Of a DNA stretch of 64,000 bases, positions 46,714-57,464 are shown piece after piece (position 1 is the stretch's first letter; each line of letters starts with the position of its first letter). Where the stretch lies: NCBI GenBank assembly GCA_030248215.1, contig JASANG010003798.1, positions 1 to 64,000 on the forward strand, given 5' to 3'. The stretch is from Enoplolaimus lenunculus (Eukaryota; Nematoda; Enoplea; Enoplida; Thoracostomopsidae). A model generated the notes under the pieces. That model did no database searches and had not been told where the DNA came from. It was given only the letters and a program-made list of their open reading frames with translations. A program made the position numbers and the translations under genes.

Positions 46714-47476
46714 AATTATAGTAGTTTCAAAATTAACGACATCCAACCCCACCCCCTCCCATATTTGTAGACTGGTTATGTGTCTTAACCAAAATTTTTG
46801 CCGATGCCGATTAATTTGCACATTCCTACTATGGACTTTTGTTATTTTAACGGTGTCTCCTGACACTCCTGAATCCGTGTGAGTGCCAGTTTGCTTTTAC
46901 ATCGGCTTCTGTTCCATTATTGGTGGATACTAATGTGTACCATGTAGTTTTATATTTTGAATATACGGTCTTATGATGGTAATCATAAGTCAGGATGTAT
47001 CCTTAAGCGAATTTGTGATTCTATTATTAGGAATTTTAATATTGTTTAGTTAAGTAATTGCTAAAGTTGCACCTGCAGTTTGAATAAGCTGTGTCTATCG
47101 TTTGGGATTCTTATGTCTATAGGTATTGTAGCTTTAGGTTACACGTGTGAAAAATTGTAAAACTATGTCTTGCCTCTTGCTGCCAAACGAATGAATTTAA
47201 CCCTAATTATATGTATATGCTGTGTAGTGAGCTTTTGCGTGTCCGATGGTGTTCCGTAGAACCCAAACAGCTGGGATATAAATTTGAAAGGTGATCCTTA
47301 AATTGAAGTGGATATCAACGACTTATCTATGTATATAATTAAAGCTAGAACGCTGTACATGCGTAATTTGGGCTTAATGTCAACTGAATTGTATATTCAT
47401 ATTACAGTGTAAAGCGAATGCATTCAAATACTGTTTTCTAAGAAACAAGTTAGCGTTGCAAATATTGCAACCACAC

Positions 47477-47844
47477 TGGCTGGGTGTCTGAAATCTTACT
47501 TAATTATTTACTTAAGTTATATATACTTAGTAATCTCACTTAAGTCGCCGACTTAAGTAAATACTTAAAATTTTCAACAAAAACAGATAAACGCTAAATG
47601 TCAGCCGTTGTCATAACAAGAAAGTAATAGTGCTGTTTTATATTGAGGAAGGACCGATAGTCTACAATTCCAATTTGACCAAGGTTAGTATGCCTGAATT
47701 GTAAATTTGTAATCTATTAAATTTGGTCAGCGACTTAAGTATTTACTTAAGTACGCTCTTCAAAACGACACAATGGTTAAGTAATTACTTAACACGTACT
47801 TAAGTACTAAATCGTGCTTAAGTAGGGTTTTGGAAACCCAGCCA
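47477..47844. mobile_element. Short MITE rich in acttaagt palindromes
   Basis: The left end tggctgggtgtctgaaatc and the right end (inverse tggctgggtttccaaaacc) match. Both ends contain repeated cttaagtaa words. A diverged sibling is at 54964-55330. It ends 36 bp before the candidate exon at 47880. Confidence 0.65.
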
Positions 47845-47879
47845 TTGTCTAGTATACGTTTATAATATGTTGATTGTAG

Positions 47880-48092
47880 GTGCATAAAAACACAAAAGTA
47901 TACACTGGTTGTTGCGCATGGTGCCCTCATCGTCGAAAGCAACAAATGCAACAGCGCCGCGAGTTGTCGCGCTATTTAAGCACACAACAGTCCATTACGG
48001 CGACGTGTGAGTCTCTAGACGATACTAATTTTGACCCTAAAGGTGTCGATGTGTCTAGCAGTAGCAGTATGTCTGGACATAACGCTAGCTGA
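47880..48092 (+). CDS. Candidate terminal exon, possibly an alternative tail of the PDZ gene
   Basis: An acceptor (gttgattgtag) is followed directly by a phase-0 open stretch of 70 codons and a stop: VHKNTKVYTGCCAWCP, then HRRKQQMQQRRELSRYL, then SLDDTNFDPKGVDVSSSSS. The composition (Cys pair, Arg/Gln block, acidic-Ser tail) is protein-like, and the opposite strand has stops. PDZ exon 3 ends at 42300 in phase 0, so splicing to this exon would keep frame and give a soluble isoform lacking the anchor. I recognise no family. It could instead be the last exon of an unrelated gene. Confidence 0.4.
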   Translation: MHKNTKVYTGCCAWCPHRRKQQMQQRRELSRYLSTQQSITATCESLDDTNFDPKGVDVSSSSSMSGHNAS

Positions 48093-49020
48093 CCCTCGGC
48101 CCTTGCTGCTAGACTGGTTGTTACGTATGTATCGTAAAATACGTGATACTAGTGTGGTTTCTTTTGTAGTTCTACCCACAATGTTAAACTCCCAACCCCC
48201 ACAAATAGCCTATGTGTATAACTGAGGACCGCAACAGTAGTATATGCATATTTTTGAGCATAACTGTGACGCTATACATTTTAAAACGTTTAATGTCTTC
48301 CGGCGCCGTCCATCTTCGTACGTCACCGTGGTATAGCACCACCGTCAACCTATAACTAAGCGTAAGTCTGAGCAAATTTTTTCCATTGTGGGGGGAAATA
48401 AGGAGTGTCCATATTTGTGCCCGATGGCATATTATAGGTATACTCAAGTTTAAATTTGTTAACCAGATCCAGCCTTACGTTTATTCGCAAATGTATGTAG
48501 CATAGGAAATGAGTACGAGAGGACTGTTACTCTGTGGGAGATGCAAAAAGAGGGTAAATCACCTCACTTGTTTGTCATGAGAAGTTCCAATACACAAAAA
48601 CTTTCAAAATCCGATCATTTTTGGTAAAACGCCGATTGAGTGGAGAATAACAGAAAAAAATTATCGTTTCCGTAACAGTTGTCGCTCGTTGGTTGTGTTT
48701 TATGTAGCGGAATTTTTTTACTCTTCTTTGAGTTGAGAACAGTATTCGAAGCTTTAAACACATATTTCGAATTATTTATGTGAAACTTAAGGCTTGCTTT
48801 ATACTTCATGTTGGCGGCCATCGCCACGCTTCGCAACTGAAAATAAAATTAAGATTGGCCATGCGGGTGGGCATGTGGTCCTGGACCCCAGGCTCAGTAT
48901 CTAGAACACTGTGTGAGTTTGAAATCTAGGACTAATGTCAGATTTTTTAACTTTGAGTTTTATATTTAAAATGGGGGTATATTATTTTTCATCTATGATA
49001 TTGTATAAATATACGTGTGT
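48093..49020. other. Unassigned spacer
   Basis: No gene is recognised. A short run of the ctaagcgtaagtctgag motif is at about 48354-48372. Confidence 0.3.
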
Positions 49021-49378
49021 CAGGGTACAACCGGAGGTCAGTCTTTGGTTCCGGCTGAAAATCCACCTCCGGCTGCAGCTCCGGTAGAATTTCGACTAGA
49101 GCTTCCGGCAATTTCGATAGTGAATTTTTGCATAGTTTTATAAAAACGTATAGTTGGACGCGTATCGTTTCAGCTTTTGGTGCAATTTTGAAAAAAAAAA
49201 TTACCAAGATTTTGTAAAAAAAAAGCGGAAAACCAAATGATTTAACAACACCTTACAGATATTTGTTAAAATTAGCAAATTAAGCGAAATGTACTACACA
49301 ATTTTGCGTCTCCTCCGGTTGTGACAAATTTTTGTTGACCTCAGGCTCCGGTATTTGTTGTCCTCGGTTGCGTCCTGA
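49021..49378. mobile_element. Short element with cagggtacaaccgg ends
   Basis: It begins cagggtacaaccggaggtc and ends ctcggttgcgtcctg, an imperfect inverse. It has ctccggctgc words near the left and ggctccggt near the right. It is closely related to 60530-60895 (inverse orientation of internal words) and 14480-14790. No target duplication. Confidence 0.6.
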
Positions 49379-49463
49379 TCTGTATGTTCCATTTTTCATT
49401 GTGTTGTGACATTTCTGTGGTTCAGTTTTGGCACGGTGAGATTGTATTTTAGTATACCTAGTT

Positions 49464-49995
49464 CATTGTAACCCGGATATAGTCGCGGATATAAGATGCT
49501 CAGGTATAAGATAAACCCGGATATAGGAGAGATTTTCTCTGGTCCCAAATGAAAGCCTGTATTATGTATGTAAATTAGACCCGGATATCAAAGACTTGGA
49601 TATAAACAAAACCCGGATATAAGATATTTTGTCTGGTCCTATCCTCCCCTTTGTGAGGGAGTTCGTTTTGAGTGACTGTGTGATGCTGTAAATAAGTCAA
49701 ACAGAGGTTTATTACTGAGAGCGAAGTTCAATGACAAATGCAATTGATTTATTAAGTTCTTTATCTGGACATCTCTTAGTTTAAGACTGAATTGTTTGTG
49801 AACACGGATTGAAAATCTATTCTTGTCAGGGTTTTTTATGTCTAACTGTTAAAAAAACTGGTGTTCTGTAAGTAAACAGCGTTATATGAAGCGTTCTCGT
49901 ACTGACCTAAAAATAGACAAACCCGATATAAGAGAAAGCCGCATATAAGACACTTCTTTTACGGTTCCGACAACTCTTATATCCGGGTTACACTG
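49464..49995. mobile_element. pogo/Tigger-like MITE with gtaacccggatat ends
   Basis: 532 bp. The left end cattgtaacccggatat is mirrored at the right (atatccgggttacactg) and followed by TA. The left flank has TT, one change from TA. Internal acccggatataag words recur at both ends. CAGTGTAACC..GATATAA tips with a TA target are typical of pogo/Tigger-type elements. No transposase is present. Confidence 0.6.
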
Positions 49996-51080
49996 TAGCA
50001 TAATAATTCAATATATGGATTATCGAGGGTCGTTGTGTGTATGGATGTCACTGTTTTTGTTAGGATTTTGAAGTTATTGCTAAACAGTCGAGAGTTTTAA
50101 GACTTGAAAATTGCCCGGATTTGACGCTTTCGATTTTATAAAATTACTGTCTACGATTGAAGATTGGCACATGAAATTGTGAAATACTGTGGGCATAGTT
50201 TTGTGCAAAATCCATTTTGAAGATGGGCGTATATAATGCAGTTTCCACAATATCATGCGTGCACCACTTCACTGAGCCGCAAGCTACCTGCTCAAAAGTC
50301 ACCTGTTGTACGCATGATATGGTTAAAATTGCATAACCGCAGGCGTCCGCAAGGGAGTCGTGGCACCCGTCCAATGACTTTAATGAATTCAATTCTTTTT
50401 ATAACTGAATGCTAGCTGATACTAGTAGACCTAAAACCAAAAGCATCATCCTGCACGGAACAAAATCCTGGCAACACCCCGCAGTGTTAGCTCCAAAGCA
50501 TGAGCGCAACCAGGAATTTGGATAGGGGGTTGCGTTGTGTAAAAATTTCTTGTGTTAAGAACTAAACTGTGTCGAAAAAGTACTGAACAAAAATCTCTAA
50601 GAGATGTGACTGACACTTAAATCTCACTGGCTTCGCCTTTGCCACAAGGGTACCTAGGTTTGGTCTTAATTGCATAATTAAAGAGCTTTAATGTACAGCT
50701 GCAGTTATTGATGTTTATTAGTCGTAGTGTTTTGATGTTAGCTTATATATAAATCTAAACTATAATGTTATGTTATATATGGCCTCAAAAAGTGTAGTAC
50801 AAATTATTGGTGCGTTTGAAATATATAACCCAGAACTTTTTTGGTAAAACAAGAAAATAATTAGGGCTTAGGATAATGTGCTCAATCATTTTAATATGTC
50901 AATTAACCCTAATTGTAGCGCATAAATGACTCCAGGACCAAATAATTTGAGTTCGAAACTTTAAAGCTTAAGTACTTAAATTTTGAAAGTACATTCCTAA
51001 GTATAACCTTGTATTATCGCTCAAGCTATTGACACCAGGCAAATAAACGTTTAATTCAACGGATAATTGCAGTACCGGAT
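49996..51080. other. Unassigned spacer
   Basis: No gene, RNA or repeat with two ends is recognised. Confidence 0.3.
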
Positions 51081-51215
51081 ATATATCAGTAACGAAGGGC
51101 GGAGGAACATGGGTTAAAAATAAATAACAGTCCGTTACCGAATAACAAGGGGGGTACCCTCTCGAGATGCCTAATAAATATCAGTCCCCCCTTATTCGGG
51201 TCACTACAGTATATG
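51081..51215. repeat. Fragment with ttattcgggtcactacagta end
   Basis: The end sequence ttattcgggtcactacagta at 51191-51210 recurs as ttatttgggtcactacagta at 15711-15730, in each case preceded by a c-rich run. It is probably the terminus of a TA-targeting transposon family. The opposite end was not identified. Confidence 0.35.
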
Positions 51216-51409
51216 TTTAATTTTACCAAATGATTTGTATAATGCTTAAATATGCGTGATTTGTATGATTGAATTACATATATATGAATATCTTTTTTTT
51301 GTTCCGCTAGCTTAACAGTAAATTTCATGCACGTAGCACGAGTTTTGTTGTCGATTTTTGAGCTTGCATACTTAAAGTGTAGCTGAAATTTGGTACTAAG
51401 CCATACTTA

Positions 51410-51560
51410 GTGATGGCATCGGATGTTTTTTCATATCCGGTAATTCTTGCCGCATGTTTTTTCATATCCGGTAATTCTTGCCGGATATATTTATCCGGTT
51501 ATCCGAAGTTAAATTTTTTATTTCGGATATCCGAAATTAAATTTTGTACATAAGATATCC
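51410..51560. repeat. Short ccggatat repeat with a 31-bp tandem duplication
   Basis: A unit of about 31 bp (atgttttttcatatccggta, attcttgcc) is present twice at about 51424-51485, followed by atatccgaa words. It is related to the ccggatatc short elements elsewhere. A separate 20-bp duplication (tatatatgcatgagcggttt) is at about 51713-51752. Confidence 0.5.
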
Positions 51561-53290
51561 GGAACTCAGTTTTGTGTTTTTTTTTGGTTTTTGAACCTCA
51601 CTTTTCGTTTCTCCAGTAATTATTTTAACTTGTTGCTGTAAGGGAAGTACCTGACCCACAAGCTAATTGCTATGAGTGAAAACATACCAATCTGTCACCC
51701 TTCCTTCGATCTATATATGCATGAGCGGTTTTATATATGCATGAGCGGTTTTTTCGTTTCAACAACCACATTAAAATATACTTATGCTTAATCGTACAGG
51801 ACCATAAAAAATTTTTTAAGGTAGCACCGTTACCATTTTATTACCAATAAATTCTGATACTTTCACTTCATGGGGTTGGCGCCCTCCAAAACTACAGTAA
51901 GCTGTTCGTTATTCAGACAGCTAGAGTCGCTGATAAAGTACTTTTGGACTGTTTTGTTGTATGAGAAGAAAGTCGTTTTCGTGGGGGGTTGGAATTCAAA
52001 AGTTATGAGCTCAGGGGTTCTGTGGCATGGAAAATTCAAATGTGCCTCATATAGATTGCTAGATTTGCAAGCTAGCCTTTTACTAATTAGCATCCTACTC
52101 AGTTAGCTTTTTGTCTTTAAACCAAGAGCGATCTTGAGGTTTAAAGGACGCAGCAATGTTTTGCCCATATTTTTGACTAATTGTATATGTGTGAACCACT
52201 AAAATTGGGTACATGTTTACTTCCCTCAACACTATGACTGTTTTAATAAAAGTCTCAAGTTCCCCCAAAGCGATTATTTTACTACTTGTGACATGGATGG
52301 CTTAGGTTTAGACATGGGAGTGTGGAAGTAAAGAAATATATGAAATTGCACAACACAAGCAAAGTAAATGAGTTTTTTAGAGTTGATCAGCAAGTAAAAT
52401 TTTCATCATTGCCATTGACGGTCGCATATAATCTGCTTAGGTTCAGTTTCGTATGTGTGCAACGTCGGTTATAATTGGAGTCGAAGATAGTTTTGTGTAG
52501 GCTTTTTGTGCCACCATTTCTAAGTGATAAACTAAAAAAAGTTATGCGGCCATTCCTTTATTATATTGTATGAATTAAACGGCAATTCTGAGAAAATAAA
52601 AATGTTAAAAGCTTTTGTTAGAAAACTCTTTATTTTCGGTTACGGTTAAAAATTGACCGAGACCAAATGTCTCCGTCGGATGATAGGGCGTTCAGCATTG
52701 CTTTGAACGACAGCGGATATCCGTTTTATTTGAAGTTTACTTCAATTTGTTCGCTGTCAATGTATTTGACGGTCCTACTGTCGGCGTTTTAGTATACTTG
52801 AGAATGGCAATCGATTTGTAGTTAGACATATTTACGCTTATAGAGTGTTTCTACGAAAGACTAGAAGTTGATTATATAAACAAATGTAACCGTGTACAGA
52901 ACAATTGCAAAACATTTTATTGTTCCTAGGCGTTACCTTCGCTTACGTTTAGGTGTAGGTTCACGTTTAACATTCGCAATCTGCTTTTGTAAATGAGCTA
53001 AAATATGCATATTTTGAATTTATAGTTGAAAACTGATTGCGAACGTTTACTATCTATTGAAAAACATAACAACGATAACTATGTGCCAGCTCTCAAATCA
53101 GCATAAGTAATTGAAACGTTAAAGTGACGAAGTATGACTTTGGCGGTTAATTTATCAAAGGTTAGTTTGGTTTGGATTGTCGAAAATTTGGGAATTACCC
53201 GGCGTAGGCTGCGTATACCACCTGTAAACAGTTGGTGTATTTGTTTGCATAGCGGTGTGCAATTTCATTAATGTTGTGGCTGAAATACAG
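51561..53290. other. Unassigned spacer
   Basis: A ctcggt-type fragment related to 9193 and 10502 is at about 52600-52680. The frame at 51870-52106 has no recognisable motif. No gene was seen. Confidence 0.3.
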
Positions 53291-53299
53291 CTATAGTGG

Positions 53300-53690
53300 T
53301 TATTTGGCATTGTGGCACTGAAATCCACAACTTGACCGAATCCGAATCCATTGCTAATTTAAAATTCCGATATATTATCGAAAATTTGTTTTAGAATGCT
53401 AACGCAATGCCAGTTGCATAACTGTTAAATGTTGATACTGGCAATTTTTCACACGTTAGCGACCTTCAAAACTAGTAACATTTATTGTTCCAGCAAATCT
53501 TATTTTTTCGCAAACAGTTTGTGACCTGACACAAAAAACAGTGATTTTTATACAGCAAGCTTTTTATAATTTTCATTCGTAAAAATATAAGCCTATTTCG
53601 CGGAACATTGTTGGATACGGCTTTTTCGCAACCGAATCTGAATTGTCAATTTTTACCCAATCCCAATCGGAACTTTGTTGCCACTGTCTT
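53300..53690. repeat. Short element with accgaatccgaatcc words
   Basis: The left part gcattgtggcactgaaatcc, then accgaatccgaatcc, and the right part caaccgaatctgaatt, then gaactttgttgccactgtc, resemble the 4740-4985 block. Copy ends are degraded. Confidence 0.4.
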
Positions 53691-53995
53691 GTGCGGAACG
53701 GGTTGATATTTCGGTACAATTCGTGGATCGGTGCAGTTGCTGTTATATGTCTAAAAAGACTGAACAGAGATTGATATTACCTTTAAAATATGTCTGAAAA
53801 CGCTGAAAAGATTGATAACGAGTTTGAAATTTATCTTTAAAATATTAAATTATGAGTTTAGTACTTTCAAATTCTGAAAAATTTTGATAAGTTTGGTTTT
53901 TGCTAAATTTTAGTTACGTGCTTTTCAGGTGTTATTTTAGCTGTTTTATCAATCAGTTTACTGGCGGTTTGGTAAAATATTTTAGTATTTTTCAG

Positions 53996-54775
53996 ATATA
54001 CGCAGCGGCGGTGATCTTGCATACTCGAGATTCGAAGGCTAAATCCAGCAATAAGCGCAGCAGGGACCGCAAGAGACGCTCACACAGCGCTAGTAAAATC
54101 CGCCCGACCAATAATGATGTAAACAGATTTGAATCAAAACTTGTAAACATGTCTACAGCAGATTTCAGCTCAGAAAGTAATCGAATTGGACGTATGACGG
54201 CAGACAATGCCGGACCTAATCGGTACTATGTTTCGCTCAAGTCGTATTATGATCAACAGGGGCCGTATAACGGTTTCGCGACAATTAGAATGGGGCATAG
54301 AGAGACGGTCCCTGAGCAAAGAGAAGCAGTTGCATTCAGTATGGGGATATCGGTGATTTGCTTGACGTTTTCGTTTGCGATATTTGCGCTTGCCGCGTAT
54401 AGTTTTCGCATTTTAAGACGAATTTCAGACGGATATCAGCAAGCGCCTGGGGGTGATTACAAATCGCCTTGCAGACGGAAGCTTCCGTCTATGGGAGAAG
54501 GTAACTGTAGCCAGGGGCAGACTAATTTTGGATATCAAGCGTCAGAGTGGGATGAGATAATTGGTGGCGAACCGTTAGGGCAAATGAGGGTTGAAATGCG
54601 TAAAGGTCGGAAGCTCACTCAGTCGGGTAATTGTGATGATATGATTTTGAGTCAAAATATGCAATTGGAGGTAACGGAGAAATCGGGTATAACCACGGGT
54701 TTGAACGATTTTACTAAATTCGGAGGACGTGGTGGTTTGAAAGAAAATTGTGATACGCTTCGGTTGATATTATAG
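53996..54775 (+). CDS. Candidate terminal exon encoding a membrane-spanning protein tail
   Basis: After a T-rich tract ending ttttcag, a phase-0 frame of 259 codons runs to a stop. It opens IYAAAVILHTRDSKAK and continues with a basic Ser/Arg block (RSRDRKRRSHSASK). Then comes a polar stretch, a hydrophobic segment (AFSMGISVICLTFSFAIFAL) followed by RRIS, and a hydrophilic tail of about 110 residues. This is the longest unexplained frame between the PDZ gene and DTD1. I recognise no family. Like the 47880 exon it is in phase 0 and could splice from PDZ exon 3, giving a long alternative membrane tail. It could equally be the last exon of a separate gene whose upstream exons I cannot see. Sequence before 53996 in the same frame is probably intron. 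Confidence 0.5.
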   Translation: MYAAAVILHTRDSKAKSSNKRSRDRKRRSHSASKIRPTNNDVNRFESKLVNMSTADFSSESNRIGRMTADNAGPNRYYVSLKSYYDQQGPYNGFATIRMGHRETVPEQREAVAFSMGISVICLTFSFAIFALAAYSFRILRRISDGYQQAPGGDYKSPCRRKLPSMGEGNCSQGQTNFGYQASEWDEIIGGEPLGQMRVEMRKGRKLTQSGNCDDMILSQNMQLEVTEKSGITTGLNDFTKFGGRGGLKENCDTLRLIL

Positions 54776-54963
54776 ACTGACGAGAGCAGTACGAACTTGG
54801 TGCAATGCAAGCCAGATTTAGCTATCTGGTGATAAGTTTGAATCAGGTAATTTTGAGCTTTGAAATTTTGAAAACAAAAAATGGTTTTAGTATTTTGAAT
54901 TGTTGTAACTGTAAAATATATGTACTGTTTAATTGTAATGACTGAAATCTGAAATCAGATATT

Positions 54964-55330
54964 GGCTGGCTTTCTGAAACCATACTTTAGTACGACTCAG
55001 TACTCAAGAACGTGCTACATAAATACTTAGCCATTTTGCCGTTTTTAAAAACTTGTTTAAGTTAAATAAATGCTTAAGTCGCTTACTAAATTTGATATAT
55101 TACAGCTCAACTGTTCATGCATGCAAACCTTGGAATAATAGAAGTTATAAACTCATGGTGCCTCGTTAACATAACACAAGACTATTTGTTTCTTGTTATG
55201 ACAATGGCTTACATTTGGGGTTTATATTTTGTTTTGCTTAAAAAGTCAAATATTCACTTAAATCGGCTGCTTATTTAATTACTTCTGTATAACTTAAGCA
55301 AATACTTAAGTAAGATTTCAGAAACCCAGT
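54964..55330. mobile_element. Short MITE, sibling of 47477-47844
   Basis: The ends (tggctggctttctgaaacc on the left, ttcagaaacccagt on the right) are inverses. Internal cttaag words are shared with the sibling. The two copies are about 7 kb apart. Confidence 0.6.
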
Positions 55331-55361
55331 TACTCTTATTTAGCCCTCAAGTACGTAAAGC

Positions 55362-55540
55362 ATCTATCACCAGTTAGCGATATGTTCTCAAACTGGTGAA
55401 CTTATGTAATTGCAAAACTCAAAAATGAAACAGAAGTACGACAAGTCAAATACGATGAAAAATGTGCTAAATTTCGAATCTCGAACTACTCTGATTCGAA
55501 AACTACAAGACGTATCCCCAACTGGTGATTGGTGCTATTG
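55362..55540. repeat. Short repeat with tatcaccagtt ends
   Basis: catctatcaccagttagcg on the left faces ccaactggtgattggtgct on the right. Single ends of the same type occur near 44238, 54823, 59195, 59360 and 61930. Low-confidence MITE family. Confidence 0.3.
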
Positions 55541-57464
55541 CTATTTGCAATTGCTAATTAACACCGTTACCTGTCGATATATATGTTGTGATTTTTATGG
55601 ATTTATATATGCCGATATATCTTTGCAAATTAATGCAGTATTAACAATGTCCGTTGTTCAGGGCGTCCCAAACTGTGTACGGGATTAAACTGACGATGAT
55701 TTGAAAAAGTACTTGTAGAAGATGTTTTTGTTGCATTTTGACTGGTTATAAATAACAAAGTTATTTTTATTGTAGAAATTCGTTGTGCTGTTCTGAGCAA
55801 ACAAATATGGTCAGTTAGTTTTGGTAGATGCAAAATTTTTCTATGGAGAGAATACTTTTTGTGTTCGGAACTTTTGCAGTTTTAAAGCGCTTGCTTAGCG
55901 AATTTATTTGTGTATTACGATTGGCCAATTGCATTGAAAGCTCAAAAATTTTGAATTCGAATTATAGCCTCGTCTTGATAGAAAACGCATTGTTAGCTTA
56001 AAGTAAACGATTTACATTGCAAAATTGTTAGCATGGCAAGGCCATGGGTTTGATTCATCAACCATCTTCCCTGGATCCGCACGTGGATTAGTGGAATATG
56101 ATGAATTAGCAATCGATATTTAAGCGTCCGCTACTTGCTACATTCCTTTTATTTATGGATTTGTTTCTTGCTTTATGCTATTGATTCTATAGCAATTTCG
56201 AATTGTGATTTTAAACTATGCATTGCGTTTTTTACTGGTGAATGTATATATTGTTTTTTATTCTTTATATTATGTATTATGTTTTTTATTGATGATATTT
56301 TCTTATATTCTATTTGTACAATTCTTAATACCAGTTTATTTGGTGCTCGAATTATAAGTAAATAAAATTTTGCAGCGTGATTTTGTTGTAAGAGCTGTCT
56401 ATTTTATTATCTAATATTTTGTAAGAGGTGTAGTCTGGGTGTAATCGAATGCCCATTTACACCACGTTCGAGTTGGAAACTAGCTTAGTTTATTCAAGTA
56501 AACTAATAACAACATAGCATCGCAGTCCATGTATGAACGTGGCCGGAGCGTTTTCCTGCGGGGCAGTAATAGAGTCAGCTTAAATTTTAGATTAACTTTT
56601 TTGCTTAGAAATAGGCTCGTCCTTACGCTTAGGCTTAAGCTTAATCGTCATTTATTATGGAAGTACCTCAAAAGTTCTGGGTATTCGGTTTTGAAGAGTC
56701 CAACTGACTACTAAAAATATTTGCATTGGCCACCTGAAATTGAGTTGATTTGGTTTGTCCTCGTTGATATAAAGGACTGCACAGAGATTCTATCGAGGAA
56801 TTTGTGTAACAAACGACATACGATGTTTAACTATGTCGGTCTAGTGTCTACATTGTTTCACTTACGGACGATGGTTTGTTGTACCATAGGTTATTAGGGT
56901 ACATCCAGAGGTCTGCCTATGACTCGAAAATAATGGAATCGTCGGAAATCCACGGAACCGTCCGTCCAAATTGTCCACATCCCAAGATTCCCTGAATTCT
57001 TCGGAACGCCGGATGGCAAAGTCTATGGGTGCGCTCTTTCATTACGCTTGTCAGATCACCGCCGCGGGTACCTTTCGAGTGATTTTGAAATTTTGCTGCG
57101 GAGATTATAAAAAGGAACGTAAAAACTAATTTTAGACAACCATGTTTCACCTCGTGTAGCTCGACTTGAATTGCGCACTGGGATCATCGTTTTATACATA
57201 AACTTTTGTGCAATATACATTGCTGCTATAGCGCACTCGTATTGAAATTCGTTTTGCACTCATGTATGGCTCAAAATTTTGTGCGTTAAGCGATGCACTC
57301 GTTCACAATTCTCGTCTTTGTTTGTTCTGCTCGAAATTTGCACACTTGGAATTTCGTTACAGCGTGACTGTACTAAATCTCTGAGACACAAAAAACCGTG
57401 CTATATACTTCAGAATTACGTATCAGGAAAATTTTTTGCCGAGTCAGCGATCTGCTTGTTCAGA
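55541..57464. other. Spacer upstream of DTD1
   Basis: No gene is recognised. A copy of the acgcttaggcttaagctt motif sits in a short gtggccgg-led repeat at about 56538-56650. The open frame upstream of the DTD1 start (57279-57464) is probably 5' UTR or promoter, since DTD proteins begin at MKAVVQRV. Confidence 0.35.

Noticed and set aside
53900-53995. Start of the membrane-protein frame at 53900
   Set aside because: This part is T-rich intron-like DNA ending in a good acceptor. The coding part most likely starts at 53996.
57279-57464. N-terminal extension of DTD1
   Set aside because: DTD proteins start at MKAVVQRV, which here follows an ATG at 57465. The upstream codons are not protein-like, and the same open frame runs on past the exon-1 donor into intron.
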